Made by a program: the position numbers and the translations under genes. 64,000 nucleotides of DNA from Salinimicrobium marinum (GTDB lineage Bacteria; Bacteroidota; Bacteroidia; Flavobacteriales; Flavobacteriaceae): NCBI RefSeq assembly GCF_014651535.1, contig NZ_BMXB01000012.1, positions 1 to 64,000 on the forward strand. The letters are read 5' to 3'. A model generated the notes under the pieces. It was not told where the DNA came from and did not search any database. It was given only the letters and a program-made list of their open reading frames with translations. Positions within the stretch are counted from its first letter, which is position 1. Each line of letters starts with the position of its first letter. Shown here one piece after another: positions 26,779-36,098 of the stretch.

Positions 26779-27564
26779 ATGCCCGAACTTCCCGAGATCG
26801 CCCTCTCTAAAAAGTACATTGATTCCACTTCCTTACATGACAAGATCGTGAAGGTGGAATTCCCCCAGAAGAGTCTGCTGCATAACCCTGAAAAAGATTT
26901 TCACAATGCATTAATGGGAAAAAAATTTAGGGAGACCCGGCAGTTAGGGAAATATTTATTTCTGAAGATAGAAGAGGGTTCCTGGCTGGTCTTCCATTTT
27001 GGGATGACCGGGAAACTGGAGTATTATTCAAATCAGGAAGCGCCAAAATATACTCATATGATCATTTCTTTTGATAATGATTATCACCTGGCATTTGTAT
27101 GCCGCAGGAAACTTGGAAAAATTTATCTGGCTGCAGGAGTAGAGGAGTTTAGAGAGGAGAAATCTTTCGGAAAGGATGCCCTGGATCTTACCAGGGAAGA
27201 ATTCGTGGAACTCCTTCAGCAGAAGAAAGGCAGCATTAAAGGAGCTATAACAGACCAGCATGTAATTTCGGGAATTGGGAATGTGTATGCCGATGAGATT
27301 CTTTATCAGTGTGAGATTCACCCGAAAACAAAAACTGAAAAACTTTCGGAGAAAGAAAGAGAAACTTTGTACCGAGAAACGCAAACGGTTTTAAAAACAG
27401 CTATTAATAATGAAGGTCGCCGGTCTCAGCTTCCGGAGAATTACCTCACGCCCCACCGGAAAGAGGGCGCAGATTGTCCAAAATGTTCCGGAAAAGTAGA
27501 AATGATCAAAGTCTCGGGCAGGAGCACCTATTTTTGTCCGGATTGCCAAAAGGAGAAATCATGA
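26779..27564 (+). CDS. Fpg/Nei family DNA glycosylase
   Basis: 261 residues from the ATG at 26779. It starts MPELPEIALSKKYID, with the catalytic Pro2 and Glu3 exposed after Met removal, so the ATG 19 codons upstream cannot be the start. GKYLFLKIEEGSWLVFHFGMTG and the helix-two-turn-helix region with GIGNVYADEILYQ are typical, and a zinc finger (CPKCSGKV...YFCPDCQ) closes the protein. It removes oxidised bases and nicks the abasic site. The exact branch (MutM or Nei-like) is uncertain. It overlaps the next gene by 4 bases. Confidence 0.88.
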   Translation: MPELPEIALSKKYIDSTSLHDKIVKVEFPQKSLLHNPEKDFHNALMGKKFRETRQLGKYLFLKIEEGSWLVFHFGMTGKLEYYSNQEAPKYTHMIISFDNDYHLAFVCRRKLGKIYLAAGVEEFREEKSFGKDALDLTREEFVELLQQKKGSIKGAITDQHVISGIGNVYADEILYQCEIHPKTKTEKLSEKERETLYRETQTVLKTAINNEGRRSQLPENYLTPHRKEGADCPKCSGKVEMIKVSGRSTYFCPDCQKEKS

Positions 27565-28280
27565 AGGTATATATAGGCTGTTCGGGCTGGAACTATAAAG
27601 AGTGGCGGGGGAAATTTTATCCTGAAAAAATGGCCCAGCGAGAATGGCTGGAATATTATTCCGGAGTGTTTGATACGGTAGAAGTGAATAATACTTTTTA
27701 CAGGTTTCCGAAGGATTCCACTTTGGTGAACTGGAAGGAAACGGCTCCAAAAGACTTTAACTTCACCCTGAAAGGGAGTCGCTATGTGACTCACATGAAG
27801 AAACTGAAGGATGTGAAGCAAAGTGTGGAGAAATTCTATACTTCGGCAGACCTGCTGGAAGAAAAACTGAGCTGCCTTCTTTGGCAGCTACCACCGAATC
27901 TACACCGCCACGACGAAAAGCTGATAGAATTCTGTAAAACCTTAAAGAAAGGATATAAAAATGTGATCGAGTTTCGGCACATTTCCTGGTATGACGAGAA
28001 AGTTTATGAGATCCTGAGACAGCATGATGTAAGTTTTTGTGTGATATCAAGTCCCGAGTTTCCTGAAGAAATGATTACCACCAATGATGTCGCTTACATC
28101 CGGTTCCACGGAAAAGGTGAAAACTGGTATGACTATTTATATTCTAAAAAGGAACTGAGGGCATGGCGTAAAAAGATCAAAGAATCCGGTGTAAAGGAAG
28201 CTTATGTTTATTTCAATAATGACATTCACGCTAATGCTCCTGAGAATGCGAAGCAGTTGCGTGAGCTTTTTGAGCAATAA
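27561..28280 (+). CDS. DUF72 family protein
   Basis: 239 residues from the ATG at 27561, which overlaps the glycosylase stop (ATGA). Starts YIGCSGWNYKEWRGKFYPE, the hallmark of DUF72 (YecE-like TIM barrel). VEVNNTFYRFPK, FTLKGSRYVTH, LLWQLPPN, VIEFRHISWY and YVYFNNDIHANAPENA are the other conserved blocks. The function of the family is not established. Translational coupling to a DNA glycosylase suggests a role near DNA or oxidative damage repair, which is inference. Confidence 0.85.
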   Translation: MKVYIGCSGWNYKEWRGKFYPEKMAQREWLEYYSGVFDTVEVNNTFYRFPKDSTLVNWKETAPKDFNFTLKGSRYVTHMKKLKDVKQSVEKFYTSADLLEEKLSCLLWQLPPNLHRHDEKLIEFCKTLKKGYKNVIEFRHISWYDEKVYEILRQHDVSFCVISSPEFPEEMITTNDVAYIRFHGKGENWYDYLYSKKELRAWRKKIKESGVKEAYVYFNNDIHANAPENAKQLRELFEQ

Positions 28281-28491
28281 ATTCCTATATTAATTGAGGG
28301 TCAGAGATCGCCGTGCTGCAAGAAACAAGAGATAAAATTCTTTTAAAATTATAGGTAGACTTTGGTTTGCAAAACTATTTTAAAAAAACAGTTTTCTCTA
28401 AAATGTTTCAGGAAGCTATGGTGACTCAGATATCTCCTTCATTACAAAAAGTTGTTGGGATCTTTTTTTATTGAAAACTAGTGAAAAGTGA

Positions 28492-29178
28492 TTAAATTGA
28501 TATTTGAAAACCATCATGAGCAGGAATAATTTCCAGTTCGGTGGATGAAAATTCTCCGAGTCTTTTAAGGCTACTTTCAACATCTTCAAAAAACCAGTCG
28601 CCAAAATGAGTGAAAACGATCTTTTTTGTGAGCGGGCTAAAAATCCTTACCAGATCGGGCACTCCTGTATGACCAAAGATCTTATCTTTTTTCCTGTTGA
28701 TCCTTCCGCCTTTATTGATCATTGTAGCTTCAGTAATTATTAGGTCAAGTCCTTTTATTTCTGCTAAATGTGCTTTCTCAATCCAGGCTACGTCTCCTGT
28801 AAAAAAGATTTTTCTATCATCCTTTTCAACAACATAGCCCAACGATTTTAATTTGAAGGCGTGAATTACAGGAATAGGGGTGAAGGTATATCCTTTTATT
28901 GTGAATTTATTGGTGATCACCTGGAGATCCGGAATAAGTGGATGCTCCTGAGGACCGTAGTGCGGAATTCCAGGATTGAATTTTTCGTCTTCCGATATAA
29001 AATATCCGTGATCGGGATGAAAGTGGGTGAAGACAACGGCTTCAGGATTACGATTCATAAACTGTTTTTCCCCCACGTCAATCAGGATTTTCTTGTCGAT
29101 CAAAAATCCGGTGTGGTGTCGGTATTTTGGAGCAGAAGGTTCCACTTTTCCTCTGGTGCCGAGAAATTCGATCTTCAT
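28492..29178 (-). CDS. MBL-fold metallo-hydrolase (RNase Z-like group)
   Basis: 228 residues. The metal motif VVFTHFHPDHGYF (H-x-H-x-D-H) is followed by further ligands in ITEATMIN and FGHTGVPDLVRIF, and KIVFTHFGDWF near the end. The layout recalls tRNase Z and phosphodiesterase-type lactamase-fold enzymes, but the RNase Z flexible arm is not evident, so the substrate is open. It lies 11 bp downstream of the erythromycin-esterase-like gene and shares its operon. Confidence 0.75.
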   Translation of the reverse strand: MKIEFLGTRGKVEPSAPKYRHHTGFLIDKKILIDVGEKQFMNRNPEAVVFTHFHPDHGYFISEDEKFNPGIPHYGPQEHPLIPDLQVITNKFTIKGYTFTPIPVIHAFKLKSLGYVVEKDDRKIFFTGDVAWIEKAHLAEIKGLDLIITEATMINKGGRINRKKDKIFGHTGVPDLVRIFSPLTKKIVFTHFGDWFFEDVESSLKRLGEFSSTELEIIPAHDGFQISI

Positions 29179-29189
29179 ATTGCTTAGGT

Positions 29190-30503
29190 TTAAATTCCGA
29201 AGGGATAGGTTTCAGGCACAAGATTTCCATTAGGTTCAAAGTGTAATGGATGCAATCCCCGGGTTTTGTCGATATACAGGAAAGCATCATAGCGTTCGGA
29301 TAACCTGGAAGGCACATAATTTCCACGTTCCCTTTCAGGATCATAAACCACTCCAACGGCACGATGGCCCAATTTCTCCTTAAATGTTTTCTTTAACGGG
29401 GAATGATCATCAAAAATTAATAATTTGTTGGTGCCTCCAAGTTGGTGCAGGATCTTTTCCACGCTCCCATCTATTGCTTTAGGCAGCTCCATTTTCCGCA
29501 TTTTTCCTCCCCAGAAATCACCTGCAATCACAGAACCTTCATAGGAACCGAAACCTACCAGTACCACGCCAGATTCCTGATGTTGTTCCCGTACCAGCTG
29601 GCCTACATTGTGCATTCCATGCGCGGCCATGTCTGTGGCCCTGGCATCGCCAATGTGCGTGTTATGTTCCCAGATGATCACTTTGGCGTCATCATCATGA
29701 AAATCCATCAAAGTATTTAATGTTTCTACCATGTGGGTATCACGAACATTCCAGGAGGAATTGTCGAAAGTGGCCATGGCTTCGTAATATTTTTCTGCAT
29801 TTTTCATGACCAGGGAATTTATTTCGGCGTTTAAGCCTGATTCCCGTTCATCATCATATTTTTTGACATTACCACGCACTTCCCGAAGAAGCTGTACTAC
29901 TTCCTCTCTACAATGTTGATCCATGCCGCGATAAGCCGAAACATAAGAGTCATTTTTTCTATAGGGTTCAAAACAATCTGCAGCCTGTTTTGCCAGGGCT
30001 GCTGTTTCAGGATCTTCTTTTTCGAGGTATTTCACAATATTTTCCAGGGATTCCCACAGACTGTAAACATCCAGACCGTAAAACCCGATTTTCTTGTCGG
30101 GTTCGAGTTGGCTGTTGTACTTCTTCATCCATTCGGCAAAAGCTGCAACTTCCCAGTTAGCCCACATCCATGTAGGCCAGCGTTTGAACTTCTGAAGCAC
30201 CTCCCGAATGGAACTTCCCGAATTCGGAAGGTCTTTTACCCAGCGGTTGATCATATAACAATCAGGCCAGTCTCCTTCCACTGCTACAAATGAGAACCCT
30301 TTCTCCTGAATCAGTCTCCTTGAGATCTCGGCCCTCCAGGTGTAGTATTCGTGTGTACCGTGAGTAGCTTCACCCAGAAGAACGTATTTGGAATCCCCGA
30401 TGCGATCCACCAAAGGATCAAGATCGGCCGAATTTTCCAAAGGTTTTATGGAAGTCTCAAAATTGTCTGGTTGTGAAGTAAAGTTTGAAGTTATGGTTGC
30501 CAT
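29190..30503 (-). CDS. erythromycin esterase-like protein
   Basis: 437 residues from the ATG at 30503 (MATITSNFT). An earlier start would add 15 residues without family match. Conserved blocks: LLGEATHGTHEYYTWR with the catalytic His and Glu, FVAVEGDWPDCYMINRWV, VIIWEHNTHIGDARATDM (second His set) and VLVGFGSYEGSVIA. True erythromycin esterases open the macrolide ring. Most chromosomal relatives, such as this one, have unknown substrates, so a resistance phenotype should not be assumed. Confidence 0.8.
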   Translation of the reverse strand: MATITSNFTSQPDNFETSIKPLENSADLDPLVDRIGDSKYVLLGEATHGTHEYYTWRAEISRRLIQEKGFSFVAVEGDWPDCYMINRWVKDLPNSGSSIREVLQKFKRWPTWMWANWEVAAFAEWMKKYNSQLEPDKKIGFYGLDVYSLWESLENIVKYLEKEDPETAALAKQAADCFEPYRKNDSYVSAYRGMDQHCREEVVQLLREVRGNVKKYDDERESGLNAEINSLVMKNAEKYYEAMATFDNSSWNVRDTHMVETLNTLMDFHDDDAKVIIWEHNTHIGDARATDMAAHGMHNVGQLVREQHQESGVVLVGFGSYEGSVIAGDFWGGKMRKMELPKAIDGSVEKILHQLGGTNKLLIFDDHSPLKKTFKEKLGHRAVGVVYDPERERGNYVPSRLSERYDAFLYIDKTRGLHPLHFEPNGNLVPETYPFGI

Positions 30504-30645
30504 TTTTTTTATTTTAATGAGTAACCCAGTTATACCTATAAGGTACAATTTTTTGTAAAGAGAATTTTAAGTTGAGGATGAGGTTTTTAAAAACTTTATG
30601 TTCTGCTAAGAAAATTTTAAGGAGGTTTTATTTTATCTTGGAATC

Positions 30646-31626
30646 ATGGAGATATTTGAAATTATTACGTTCGTTTTAGGATTTCTGATTTTAATAATAA
30701 CTTTTTTTGATTTTTTTCATACCACTTTGTCTGGAAATGGGTTCTGGTATATTTCGGGAAACCTGAATGAATTTCTTTCAAAAATCATCCTGGCCAATAA
30801 GAACAAACGCTTCTTCGATTATTCCGGATTGATTCATTTGCTGTTAACCACCCTTTGCTGGTTGATTTTACTAATCCTTGGAACCTATCTTATCTTTATT
30901 AGTGACGAGGAAATGGTGGTCAATGCGCAGACAAAAGTGCCTGCAGATCTACTGGAGCGTTTTTATTACACCTGTTACCTGCTCTCCACGCTGGGGATAG
31001 GAGATTTTACACCCGGCCACAACTTCAGCAGGGTATTGTCCTCTGCTTTGTCTTTTTCAGGATTTATTCTTCTAACCACCGCATTGACGTATTTACTTTC
31101 CGTAGTAAATTCTGTGCTGAGTAAAAGGCAACTGGCCCTCACTATTTCTACCCTTGGAGAAGATATCACAGAATTGTATAATTTCTTTGAACTGGACTCT
31201 TCTTCGGCATTAACAGATAAGAGCGGAGACCTTAGGCAACTAATTCTTAAAAATGCCAGTAATTTCCTGGCGTTTCCCATCATGAACCATTTTATGACCC
31301 GGAAGAAATCCCGGTCGGCCGAAGTTCAGTTAGCTTCCTTATATGAAGTGCTGATGGTACTTCAAACACAGTATGAGCAGAAAACAGTAGAATATGCCAA
31401 GATGAATAAAGTAATCAAAGCAATAGATGCTTATACCAGCATGGGAATAAGCGAGGAAGATGATTTTGAGAATGATGAGGATCACCTGGCAGAGCTAAGG
31501 CAATTCTGGACTACCAGAGGTTTAAAATATCAACAGGATTCAAAAAAAGATCGACAGATGAATGCCTCTTTAAAAAGTGCAGGCTGGGATTGGGAAGATG
31601 TATATAAGACTGAAGATAGATGGTGA
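30646..31626 (+). CDS. two-helix potassium-channel-like protein
   Basis: 326 residues. Hydrophobic segments near 4-22, 64-86 and 135-155. Between the last two lies a pore loop with TLGIGDF, a variant of the potassium filter TxGYGD. The cytosolic C-terminal 170 residues are helical and polar (QLALTISTLGEDITELYNFFEL...) and do not look like an RCK nucleotide-binding domain. A selective ion channel of the inner membrane is likely. What gates it is unclear. It is divergent from the erythromycin-esterase-like gene. Confidence 0.8.
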   Translation: MEIFEIITFVLGFLILIITFFDFFHTTLSGNGFWYISGNLNEFLSKIILANKNKRFFDYSGLIHLLLTTLCWLILLILGTYLIFISDEEMVVNAQTKVPADLLERFYYTCYLLSTLGIGDFTPGHNFSRVLSSALSFSGFILLTTALTYLLSVVNSVLSKRQLALTISTLGEDITELYNFFELDSSSALTDKSGDLRQLILKNASNFLAFPIMNHFMTRKKSRSAEVQLASLYEVLMVLQTQYEQKTVEYAKMNKVIKAIDAYTSMGISEEDDFENDEDHLAELRQFWTTRGLKYQQDSKKDRQMNASLKSAGWDWEDVYKTEDRW

Positions 31627-31717
31627 GGAGTGAAAGTTTTACTTTTTCTGACTGGCTTTTTCTGAGAATTTTTATCGAAAACAGGTTTCTGCACGGTAGA
31701 AATTTCTAAATAAAATG

Positions 31718-31854
31718 GGACTGTCAAAAGAGCCTGAAAATCGTCAACTGTTCCGAAATCTTTGGATTATCAGTCTATTGATTATTTTTAATCAAGTCCA
31801 ATTAGATTCTGAAATTAAATCAGAAGGACCGGCTAAAAGCTCTTTTGGCAGCCT
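31718..31854. repeat. long inverted repeat between the channel gene and the DUF4168 gene
   Basis: GGACTGTCAAAAGAGC (31718-31733) pairs with GCTCTTTTGGCAGCCT (31839-31854) at 13 of 16 positions plus one G-U. A nested hairpin (TTCTGA...TCAGAA, near 31806-31824) lies inside. It may be a bidirectional terminator for the two convergent genes or a small MITE-like element. Confidence 0.5.
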
Positions 31855-31881
31855 GAAATAATATTACTTTAATGCATTTAA

Positions 31882-32358
31882 TTAGCCTTCAAAGACTGCT
31901 TTTAATCTTTCCTGAAGCTGAGGATCTGTTTGAAGCTGAGTTGCGATTTGCTCATATCTTTGAACGGTCATATCCTGCTTTGTGATCACCTCTTCCATTC
32001 TGGATTGAAAGGAGCCCTGCATCTTTTCAATTTCTGAAGAGATATTGGAATACTGTTCCTGTTCTTCAGAAGTAGTTTCCACATTTACTGCAGGATCCAT
32101 GCTTGCCTGATAGATCTCATTGAAGCGTTGAATATCCATTCCTTCATCCTGTACAACCTGCATCATTTGCTGCTGTGCTTCCTGATTGATCATTCTGATC
32201 CTTTGAAATGCCTGTGCAAATTTTTCCAGTTCCGCATCACTTACTTCTATCTGCTGAACTTCCGATTGCTGCAGCGGAGTAGTTTGAGCAAACGAATTGG
32301 TGCCAAGGCTTAGAAAAATGAATAAAATTCCTGTAATTCCTTTGGTTGTAAAACTCAT
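31882..32358 (-). CDS. secreted DUF4168-type protein
   Basis: 158 residues from the ATG at 32358 (MSFTTKGITGILF). A signal peptide ends NSFAQ. The mature protein is helical and Gln/Glu-rich: VSDAELEKFAQAFQRIRMINQEAQQQMMQVVQDEGMDIQRFNEIY, then a second similar unit QDMTVQRYEQIATQLQTDPQLQERLKAVF. That repeated helical pattern is the DUF4168 hallmark. A periplasmic protein of unknown function. Confidence 0.75.
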   Translation of the reverse strand: MSFTTKGITGILFIFLSLGTNSFAQTTPLQQSEVQQIEVSDAELEKFAQAFQRIRMINQEAQQQMMQVVQDEGMDIQRFNEIYQASMDPAVNVETTSEEQEQYSNISSEIEKMQGSFQSRMEEVITKQDMTVQRYEQIATQLQTDPQLQERLKAVFEG

Positions 32359-32627
32359 AATGTTTTCAGTTTTAGATTTTAAGGCGATAAACATACGAGG
32401 AATTGCGGGTATAAGGAAATATGGGTGTAGCTTCATCCTGATTTTAAGAATGAATTAACCGGACCTTCAGGAATTGTTAAAAGTATTATAATTAATAGAC
32501 TTGTCTAAAAAGTATTTTTAGGTCAACCTGAACTAATTTCAGGTTCTAATGAATCCGGAAATAGAATCATAAGATTCTGGAATAACTTCAGAATGATCCT
32601 TTAAAACTTTATAAACAGCCTCGAAAT

Positions 32628-33854
32628 TTATTCTACGGAAGCCAGTTTTTCAAAATCTACTGCCACCTGACCTTTCAGAAGGTCTTCAAAAGTTTCCCGT
32701 TCCCTTATAAGGTGAGCTTTGCCCTCATACCAAAGCACTTCGGGAGGACGAAACCTGGAATTGTAGTTGCTGGCCATCGAGAATGAATAAGCCCCGGCAT
32801 TGCTAAAGCTTAAAATATCCCCTTCTTTAATCTCTTCAATTTTTCGGTTACTTGCAAAAGTATCGGTTTCACAAATATATCCTACTACCGAATAGAAACG
32901 CTCCCGGCCCTGAGAATTGGAAATATTGTGGATCTCATGCCTGGAACCATAAAACATTGGTCTTATGAGATGATTAAAACCACTGTCTACCTGTGCAAAT
33001 ACGGTAGAAGTAGTTTGCTTGATTACATTCACTTTTACCAGAAATTTACCGGCTTCACTAACCAGAAATTTCCCCGGTTCGAATGCCAGCGTAAGTTTCC
33101 TGCCGTAACTTTTGCAGAAATCTTTGAAACGTTTAGTAAGCTTCTGGCCTAATTCTTCTATGTTGGTTTCGATGTCACCTTCTTTATAGGGGACTTTGAA
33201 ACCGCTGCCAAAATCCAGGAATTCGAGATCCTTGAATTGCTTTGCAGATTCAAACAAAATTTCTGAAGCATATAGAAAAACATCAATATCCAAAATGTCA
33301 CTTCCCGTATGCATGTGAATTCCGTTGATATTCATTCCCGTGTTTTCTACAATTCTTAAGGTATGAGGAATCTGGTGAATGGAAATTCCGAATTTAGAAT
33401 CGATATGTCCTACGGAAATATTGGTGTTTCCACCGGCCATTACATGTGGATTGATCCTGATGCACACCGGAACCTCAGGATGCTTTGCTCCAAATTGCTC
33501 CAGGATTGAAAGATTGTCTATATTAATTTGCACCCCAAGTTCGGCTGCCTGTTCTATTTCCTCTAAAGAAACCCCGTTGGGAGTGAATATTATTTTAGAA
33601 GGATCAACTCCCGCTTCAAGACCTATTTGCACTTCCTGAATCGATACTGTGTCCAGGCCTGCACCCAGGTGATTGAATAATCGTAGCACCGACATGTTCG
33701 AAAGGGCTTTTACTGCATAATTGATGCGCAGGTTTTCAACATCTTTAAAAGCAGATATAAGTCGGTTGTACTGGAAAATGATCTTTTCGGCATCATAAAC
33801 ATAAACCGGATCTCCAAATTCTTCAGCAATTCTAAGTAAATCTTGATTATTCAT
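32628..33854 (-). CDS. lysA: diaminopimelate decarboxylase
   Basis: 408 residues. PLP-dependent last step of lysine synthesis. FGDPVYVYDAEKI opens the barrel, and YAVKALSNMSVLRLF holds the PLP-binding Lys. HMHTGSDI, FLDFGSGFKVPY and EPGKFLVSEAGKFLVKV are the barrel motifs. CETDTFASNR holds the substrate-contact Cys, and SNAGAYSFSMASNYNSRFRPPEVLW the C-terminal motif with the PLP-contact Tyr. Works on the product of the DapD route, and dapD also lies in this window (58831). A -7 box (TATTTTTG, minus strand 33887-33880) is 26 bp upstream of the ATG. Confidence 0.95.
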   Translation of the reverse strand: MNNQDLLRIAEEFGDPVYVYDAEKIIFQYNRLISAFKDVENLRINYAVKALSNMSVLRLFNHLGAGLDTVSIQEVQIGLEAGVDPSKIIFTPNGVSLEEIEQAAELGVQINIDNLSILEQFGAKHPEVPVCIRINPHVMAGGNTNISVGHIDSKFGISIHQIPHTLRIVENTGMNINGIHMHTGSDILDIDVFLYASEILFESAKQFKDLEFLDFGSGFKVPYKEGDIETNIEELGQKLTKRFKDFCKSYGRKLTLAFEPGKFLVSEAGKFLVKVNVIKQTTSTVFAQVDSGFNHLIRPMFYGSRHEIHNISNSQGRERFYSVVGYICETDTFASNRKIEEIKEGDILSFSNAGAYSFSMASNYNSRFRPPEVLWYEGKAHLIRERETFEDLLKGQVAVDFEKLASVE

Positions 33855-33879
33855 GGTATGGTGTAAAAATAATAAGCGG

Positions 33880-33887
33880 CAAAAATA
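33880..33887 (-). promoter_or_regulatory. -7 box of lysA
   Basis: TATTTTTG on the minus strand, 26 bp from the lysA ATG. The -33 element is not convincing. Confidence 0.4.
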
Positions 33888-34041
33888 CAGGAGATTTCCT
33901 GAACTTTTGCAACAGCAGGCTAAAAATAACCAATTCTAACAAATTGTTATACCTGTAACTTTACTTTTTATAAAACACCTTTTCAGAATTGTTTTACGAC
34001 AATTTCTGTAGAAAATTAATAACTAAAAATCAGGTGGAATA

Positions 34042-35211
34042 TCAGGAAACCACTGCTGTAGCGACTTTTTTCTTTCTCATCATGATGATGACTAGGGCAA
34101 TGATGATTCCAAGTCCGGCCATGGCTGCACCCACAAGGGTGGCAGATGTGAACCCAAAGCCCATTGCAATGGGGAGTCCGGCGAAATAGGCTCCAGATGC
34201 ATTTCCCATATTAAATGCACTTTGGTTCATGGAAGAACCCAGCATCTCAGATCCTTTTGCTGTATTGATCATGGCCATTTGTATAGGAGTGGAAAGTGTA
34301 AAAGCAATGACACCTATAAGAAAGGTCATTACCAGTACCGGGATTTGATATTGTGCCAGGAAGGTGTTGGCTACCAGAGCTATTACCATAAGTACCAGAG
34401 AAATGACCACTGCATTGATGGGGGAGAATTTTTCGGCCAGTTTTGCGCCTATCAGGTTTCCAATGACCATTCCTGTACCGGCAATAATCATAGCGTAACT
34501 AACTACATTTTCCGGATGGCCGGCCACTTCGGTAATAAGAGGAGCAATATAGCTGTACCAGGCAAAGAATCCGCCGGTCCCGATGGTGGTTAAAAGTACT
34601 ACCATCCAAAGCTCCGGACGTTTAAATACTTTCAGGTCTTTCCGTAATCCTTCCGAAGAAGATTTTGGCAAAACCGGCATCCAGAATTTTATACCTAGAA
34701 CAGCAGCAATTCCTACGACGCCTACCATTAGGAAAGATACTTTCCAGCTAAATTCCTGACCTACGTAAGTACCTAATGGAACCCCTATCACGTTCGCCAG
34801 GGTAAGCCCAGTGAACATGATAGCAATGGCCTGTGCAGATTTTCCCGGTTTGGCCAATTTACTGGCGACAACGGCACCAATTCCGAAGAAAGCACCGTGC
34901 GGAAGCCCTGAAAGGAAGCGTGCTAACAATAGCATTTCGTAACTTCCGGCAAAGGCCGAGAGCGTATTGAAAACAGTAAACCATACCATTAAAAGCAACA
35001 GGATCTTATGAGCCGGCCATTTGCCTCCCATTCCGGTAAGTACGGGTGCTCCCACTACCACTCCTAGTGCGTAGGCAGATATAAAATGTCCTGCGGTAGG
35101 GATGCTAATATCCAGGGCACCTGCTACTTCGGGTAAAATTCCCATGATGACAAATTCTGTCATTCCAATACCAAATCCTCCAATTGCCAGCGCAATTAAT
35201 GCTTTTTTCAT
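34042..35211 (-). CDS. MFS transporter, DHA1/arabinose-efflux-like
   Basis: About 389 residues from the ATG at 35211 (MKKALIALAIGGFGIGMTEFV); an upstream ATG adds 5 residues. Twelve membrane segments. The first helix carries GGFGIGMTEFVIMGILPEVA, the fingerprint of the AraJ/YdhP-type drug and sugar efflux group, and ARFLSGLPHGAFFGIGAVVA is motif C-like in helix 5. Proton-driven export of sugars or drugs is the family role. The substrate is not readable. Confidence 0.85.
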   Translation of the reverse strand: MKKALIALAIGGFGIGMTEFVIMGILPEVAGALDISIPTAGHFISAYALGVVVGAPVLTGMGGKWPAHKILLLLMVWFTVFNTLSAFAGSYEMLLLARFLSGLPHGAFFGIGAVVASKLAKPGKSAQAIAIMFTGLTLANVIGVPLGTYVGQEFSWKVSFLMVGVVGIAAVLGIKFWMPVLPKSSSEGLRKDLKVFKRPELWMVVLLTTIGTGGFFAWYSYIAPLITEVAGHPENVVSYAMIIAGTGMVIGNLIGAKLAEKFSPINAVVISLVLMVIALVANTFLAQYQIPVLVMTFLIGVIAFTLSTPIQMAMINTAKGSEMLGSSMNQSAFNMGNASGAYFAGLPIAMGFGFTSATLVGAAMAGLGIIIALVIIMMRKKKVATAVVS

Positions 35212-35338
35212 TTCAAAAAATATCAAGTGGCAAAAGTAGAAGAGATTTTAAGTTTATGAGAGGTGAAAAAGCATAAAATATCCTAAAATTTAAAATCAGG
35301 AATTGAGATTTTGTAATTTCAGATAAAAAACTGTCACT

Positions 35339-35989
35339 ATGGTTTCTGCATTAGCCTTATTTCCACTAAAGACGGTAGTATTTCCCGGCGAGATGCTTCC
35401 CCTGCACATTTTCGAAGAGCGGTACAGGGAACTTATCTACGATTGTGAGATTTTGGACATGACCTTTGGGATTCCTGCTTATATAGGTTCTTCCATGGAG
35501 TATGGTACAGAGGTTAAGCTTGAAAAAGTAGTTGAAACATATCCCGATAGCTCCAAAGATGTTATTTGCAGAGGCCTGCAGGTTTTTAGAATAGAGGAAT
35601 TTACTTCCAGGCAGGAAGGCAGGAAATACGGAGGTGGAACTGTGCATTTTCTTGAAAATATTGAAAATGGAACCGCAGAGCAGCTGGATCAATTTAAGGG
35701 TTTAATAAAAGAGCTGTATGTGCAACTGGAAATACCTCCTCCAAAAAAAAATTCGCACAACATTAATAGCTATACACTTTCACATAAGATAGGGCTTTCG
35801 CTTGAACAGGAATATACATTGTTAAAGCTCCTCACCGAGAAGGAACGACTTGAATTTCTTATAAATCATCTAAGTATTATTATTCCGGTGGTACAGGAGT
35901 TGAATAGGACCCGTACAGTGATAGAAATGAACGGACATTTCAAAAAATTTGATCCGCTTGACTTTGAAGATTACAAAATTGAGGAGTAA
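35339..35989 (+). CDS. LON-substrate-binding-domain protein
   Basis: 216 residues. Only the N-terminal domain of Lon proteases is present: LALFPLKTVVFPGEMLPLHIFEERYRELI is the signature, and the rest is beta-barrel plus a helical C-terminus (LLKLLTEKERLEFLINHLSIIIPVV). There is no ATPase or protease domain. Stand-alone LON-domain proteins are common and are thought to bind proteins. Function unknown. Confidence 0.85.
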   Translation: MVSALALFPLKTVVFPGEMLPLHIFEERYRELIYDCEILDMTFGIPAYIGSSMEYGTEVKLEKVVETYPDSSKDVICRGLQVFRIEEFTSRQEGRKYGGGTVHFLENIENGTAEQLDQFKGLIKELYVQLEIPPPKKNSHNINSYTLSHKIGLSLEQEYTLLKLLTEKERLEFLINHLSIIIPVVQELNRTRTVIEMNGHFKKFDPLDFEDYKIEE

Positions 35990-36056
35990 AGATTTATCCG
36001 CATATCTGCTGCGGGGTGTTAACTAAAAAAGATTGGCACAATCCTATAACATTTGT

Positions 36057-36064
36057 TACTTTTG
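36057..36064 (+). promoter_or_regulatory. -7 box of sucC
   Basis: TACTTTTG, matching TAnnTTTG, 34 bp upstream of the sucC ATG. A TTG is present 21 bp upstream of it, longer than the usual spacing. Confidence 0.4.
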
Positions 36065-36098
36065 TGAACCTATAACTAAATACTGAAGAAACCTCATT

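Noticed and set aside
29190-30503. Macrolide resistance gene
   Set aside because: Sequence is erythromycin-esterase-like, but chromosomal relatives usually have unknown substrates and no mobile context is present here, so no resistance is claimed.
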